A stretch of 64,000 nt of DNA from Calidihabitans tengchongensis (GTDB lineage: Bacteria; Sysuimicrobiota; Sysuimicrobiia; Sysuimicrobiales; Kaftiobacteriaceae), in assembly GCA_031459615.1 (NCBI GenBank), contig JAVKIE010000001.1, positions 186,001-250,000 on the forward strand, written 5' to 3'. Positions 62,365 to 64,000 of this stretch are shown here, piece after piece. How positions within the stretch are numbered: position 1 is the stretch's first letter; the number at the start of each line of letters is the position of its first letter. The notes under the pieces are model-generated. The model saw nothing but the letters and a program-made list of their open reading frames with translations, was not told where the DNA came from and did not search any database. Both the position numbers and the translations under genes were made by a program.

Positions 62365-64000
62365 TGCGGAGAATCCGGTGCCTTCCGGCGCATCCGGACC
62401 ACCTTGCCCCCTTCCGGCGCGCGGGCGGCGTACTGGCGGCGCAGCCGCTCCCGCAGGTCGTGGAGGGCGGCCATCGCCTCCATCGGCGTCATCGACTCCA
62501 GGGGCAGCGCCAGCAGGGCCTCCTCCACCTCCGACGGGACCGCCAGGGGCAGGGACAGCTGCCAGGCCCCGACGGCGCGGGAGGGGACGGGCGGCAGGAA
62601 CGACTCGCCGGCCGGGGCCGGGCGGGCGGTGGCTTCCAGGCGCTCCAGGATGCGCCGCGCCTGGGCGATGACCGCCGGGGGGAGGCCGGCCAGCTGCGCC
62701 ACGTGGATGCCGTAACTGCGGTCGGCGCGGCCGTCGGCCACCCGGCGCAGGAAGACGATCCGCTGGCCCTCGTCCCGGACCAGCATGGTCACGTTGTGGA
62801 CCCGGGGCAGCAGGTCGGCCAGCTCGGTCAGCTCGTGGTAGTGGGTGGCGAACAGGGTGCGGGCGCCGACGTGGTCGTGCAGGTACTCCACCACCGCCCA
62901 CGCCAGGCTCATCCCGTCGTAGGTGGAGGTCCCCCGCCCCACCTCGTCCAGGATGATCAGGCTGCGGGGGGAGGCGTGGTGCAGGATGTGGGCGACCTCC
63001 TGCATCTCCACGAGAAATGTGCTGCGCCCCGTGGCCAGGTCGTCGGTGGCCCCCACCCGGGTGAAGATCCGGTCCACCAGGCCGATCCGCGCGGCCGCGG
63101 CGGGGACGAACGACCCGATCTGGGCCAGGAGCACGATGAGGGCGGTCTGGCGCAGGTAGGTGGACTTGCCGGCCATGTTGGGCCCGGTGACGATGAGGAT
63201 GGCCCGGTCGTGGGCCGACATCGTCAGGTCGTTGGGGACGAAGCGCTCCTCGGGCTGCGCCCGCTCCACCACCGGGTGGCGGCCGGCGCGGATCTCCAGC
63301 ACGGGCTCGTCGGTGATCTCCGGGCGGGCATAACCTCCCACCACCGCCGCCTCGGCCAGCGCCGCCAGGGCGTCCAGATCGGCCACCGCGTCGGCCGTGC
63401 GCAGCAGAGGGCCTGCCTGCGCGGCCACCCGGTCCCGCACCTGGGCGAACAGCGAGGCCTCCAGCTCGGCGATCCGCTCCTCGGCCCCCAGGATGGCGGC
63501 TTCCTTCTCCTTCATCTCCTGGGTGACGAAGCGCTCCGCCCCGACCAGGGTCTGCTTGCGGACGTAGTCGGGAGGCACCAGGTGCAGGTTGGGCCGGGTC
63601 ACCTCCAGGTAGTACCCGAAGACCTTGTTGTAGCCGACCCGCAGAGATTTGATCCCGGTCCGCTGCCGCTCGGCGGCCTCCAGGGTGGCGATCCAGGTCT
63701 TGCCCTCCCGGCTCAGGCGCCGCAGTTCGTCCAGCTCGGGGCTGTAGCCGTCCCGGATGATGCCGCCGTCCTGGGCGGAGGCGGGCGGGCTGTCCACCAG
63801 GGCCGCGCCGACGAGCGCCACCACGTCGGCGTGGGCGTCCACCTGGCCGCGCAGGTCCAGTAGCTGCGCGGGCAGCTCGCCGGCCAGGGCCGCGGCCAGC
63901 GCCGGAAGGCGGCGCAGAGATCCCGCCAGGGCCACCAGGTCCCGGGGGGTCGCCGACCCGTGGCCGACCCGGCTGACCAGCCGGTGCAGGTCGGCCAGCC
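62361..64000 (-). CDS. mutS: DNA mismatch repair protein MutS, C-terminal part
   Basis: Cut by the right edge; about 546 C-terminal residues are present and the frame is open to base 64000. Lever/clamp domain: VGYNKVFGYYLEVTRPNLHL and RFVTQEMKEKEAAILGAEER. ATPase: ILIVTGPNMAGKSTYLRQTA (Walker A), ILDEVGRGTSTYDGMSLAWA (Walker B), LFATHYHELTELADLL (His switch). The C-terminal helix-turn-helix ends MEAMAALHDLRERLRRQY. It recognises mismatches and recruits MutL, encoded next. The N-terminal mismatch-binding Phe-x-Glu lies outside the window. Confidence 0.97.
   Translation of the reverse strand, partial: LADLHRLVSRVGHGSATPRDLVALAGSLRRLPALAAALAGELPAQLLDLRGQVDAHADVVALVGAALVDSPPASAQDGGIIRDGYSPELDELRRLSREGKTWIATLEAAERQRTGIKSLRVGYNKVFGYYLEVTRPNLHLVPPDYVRKQTLVGAERFVTQEMKEKEAAILGAEERIAELEASLFAQVRDRVAAQAGPLLRTADAVADLDALAALAEAAVVGGYARPEITDEPVLEIRAGRHPVVERAQPEERFVPNDLTMSAHDRAILIVTGPNMAGKSTYLRQTALIVLLAQIGSFVPAAAARIGLVDRIFTRVGATDDLATGRSTFLVEMQEVAHILHHASPRSLIILDEVGRGTSTYDGMSLAWAVVEYLHDHVGARTLFATHYHELTELADLLPRVHNVTMLVRDEGQRIVFLRRVADGRADRSYGIHVAQLAGLPPAVIAQARRILERLEATARPAPAGESFLPPVPSRAVGAWQLSLPLAVPSEVEEALLALPLESMTPMEAMAALHDLRERLRRQYAARAPEGGKVVRMRRKAPDSPQ

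Noticed and set aside
1..64000. Mobile elements, prophage, toxin-antitoxin, defence genes, CRISPR
   Set aside because: No transposase, integrase, terminal repeats, Cas genes or regularly spaced repeats were found; all genes look like stable chromosomal genes with uniform composition.

Overview
This 64 kb window is an uninterrupted stretch of a very GC-rich bacterial chromosome. By eye, almost every third codon position is G or C. I see no insertion sequence, phage gene, CRISPR array or rRNA, and only one tRNA. The gene order rpmB-recG-rsmD-coaD-yceD-rpmF-plsX-fabH-fabD-fabG-acpP-fabF-rnc, the scpA-scpB pair, the thiamine and riboflavin ECF uptake genes, the YtpQ-type DUF1444 protein and a perfect Gram-positive-type LexA box all point to a Terrabacteria lineage. 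Plausible homes are a deep, high-GC Bacillota branch or a neighbouring phylum such as Armatimonadota or CSP1-3. I cannot fix the phylum from the sequence alone. One possible hint of a diderm envelope is a GnnA/GnnB-like sugar pair.

Layout. 1-1880: end of a pyrimidine-nucleoside phosphorylase gene, a stand-alone polynucleotide-kinase-like protein, and 3-hydroxybutyryl-CoA dehydrogenase. 1925-6157 (minus): an operon of two thiolase-fold proteins that both lack the usual nucleophilic cysteine, two DUF35 proteins and a DUF1444 protein. 6312-12289: acyl-CoA dehydrogenase, EtfB, EtfA, a two-subunit B12 mutase with isobutyryl-CoA mutase specificity residues, and a tRNA m1A methyltransferase. 12315-15275 (minus): SLC13 permease and acetyl-CoA acetyltransferase. 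With hbd, these genes cover isobutyryl-CoA -> butyryl-CoA -> (crotonyl-CoA) -> acetoacetyl-CoA -> acetyl-CoA except for the crotonase step. 15411-26264: lysA, a site-2 protease, scpAB, a DD-carboxypeptidase, PspC, CsaA, cmk, plsC, a lipid kinase, ispH, der, plsY and a degenerate GGDEF protein. 26311-27578: tRNA-Pro(GGG) followed within ten bases by a Memo/AmmeB protein. 27742-32142: a carbohydrate ABC importer with a Tat-exported binding protein. 32271-35782: an SRPBCC protein with a 47-residue membrane peptide, a DegT aminotransferase with a Gfo/Idh dehydrogenase, YjbQ and a lone RAM domain.

35818-39232 is a vitamin block. An FMN riboswitch controls a RibU-like transporter and an AIR-synthase-like protein; a TPP riboswitch controls ThiT and thiamine pyrophosphokinase. 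39243-50746 holds hslO, rpmB and the recG-to-rnc fatty acid and phospholipid block. 50743-56368 holds a HIT protein, a CBS-GGDEF protein with an unrecognised C-terminal domain, DinB, a small SH3-like protein, an attenuator-like leader, a HAD phosphatase and GlpD. 56437-64000 holds lexA with its SOS box and, on the minus strand, hflX, dapL, miaA, mutL and the 3' part of mutS.

Regulation is readable. Several promoters resemble TTGACA-16/18-TATAAT. At ispH and hslO the predicted transcript starts almost at the start codon, which suggests leaderless mRNAs. Genes are packed with GTGA/ATGA overlaps. Two genes, scpA and hflX, have a well-spaced Shine-Dalgarno sequence in front of an ATC codon where homologues begin, with no ATG, GTG or TTG at that place.
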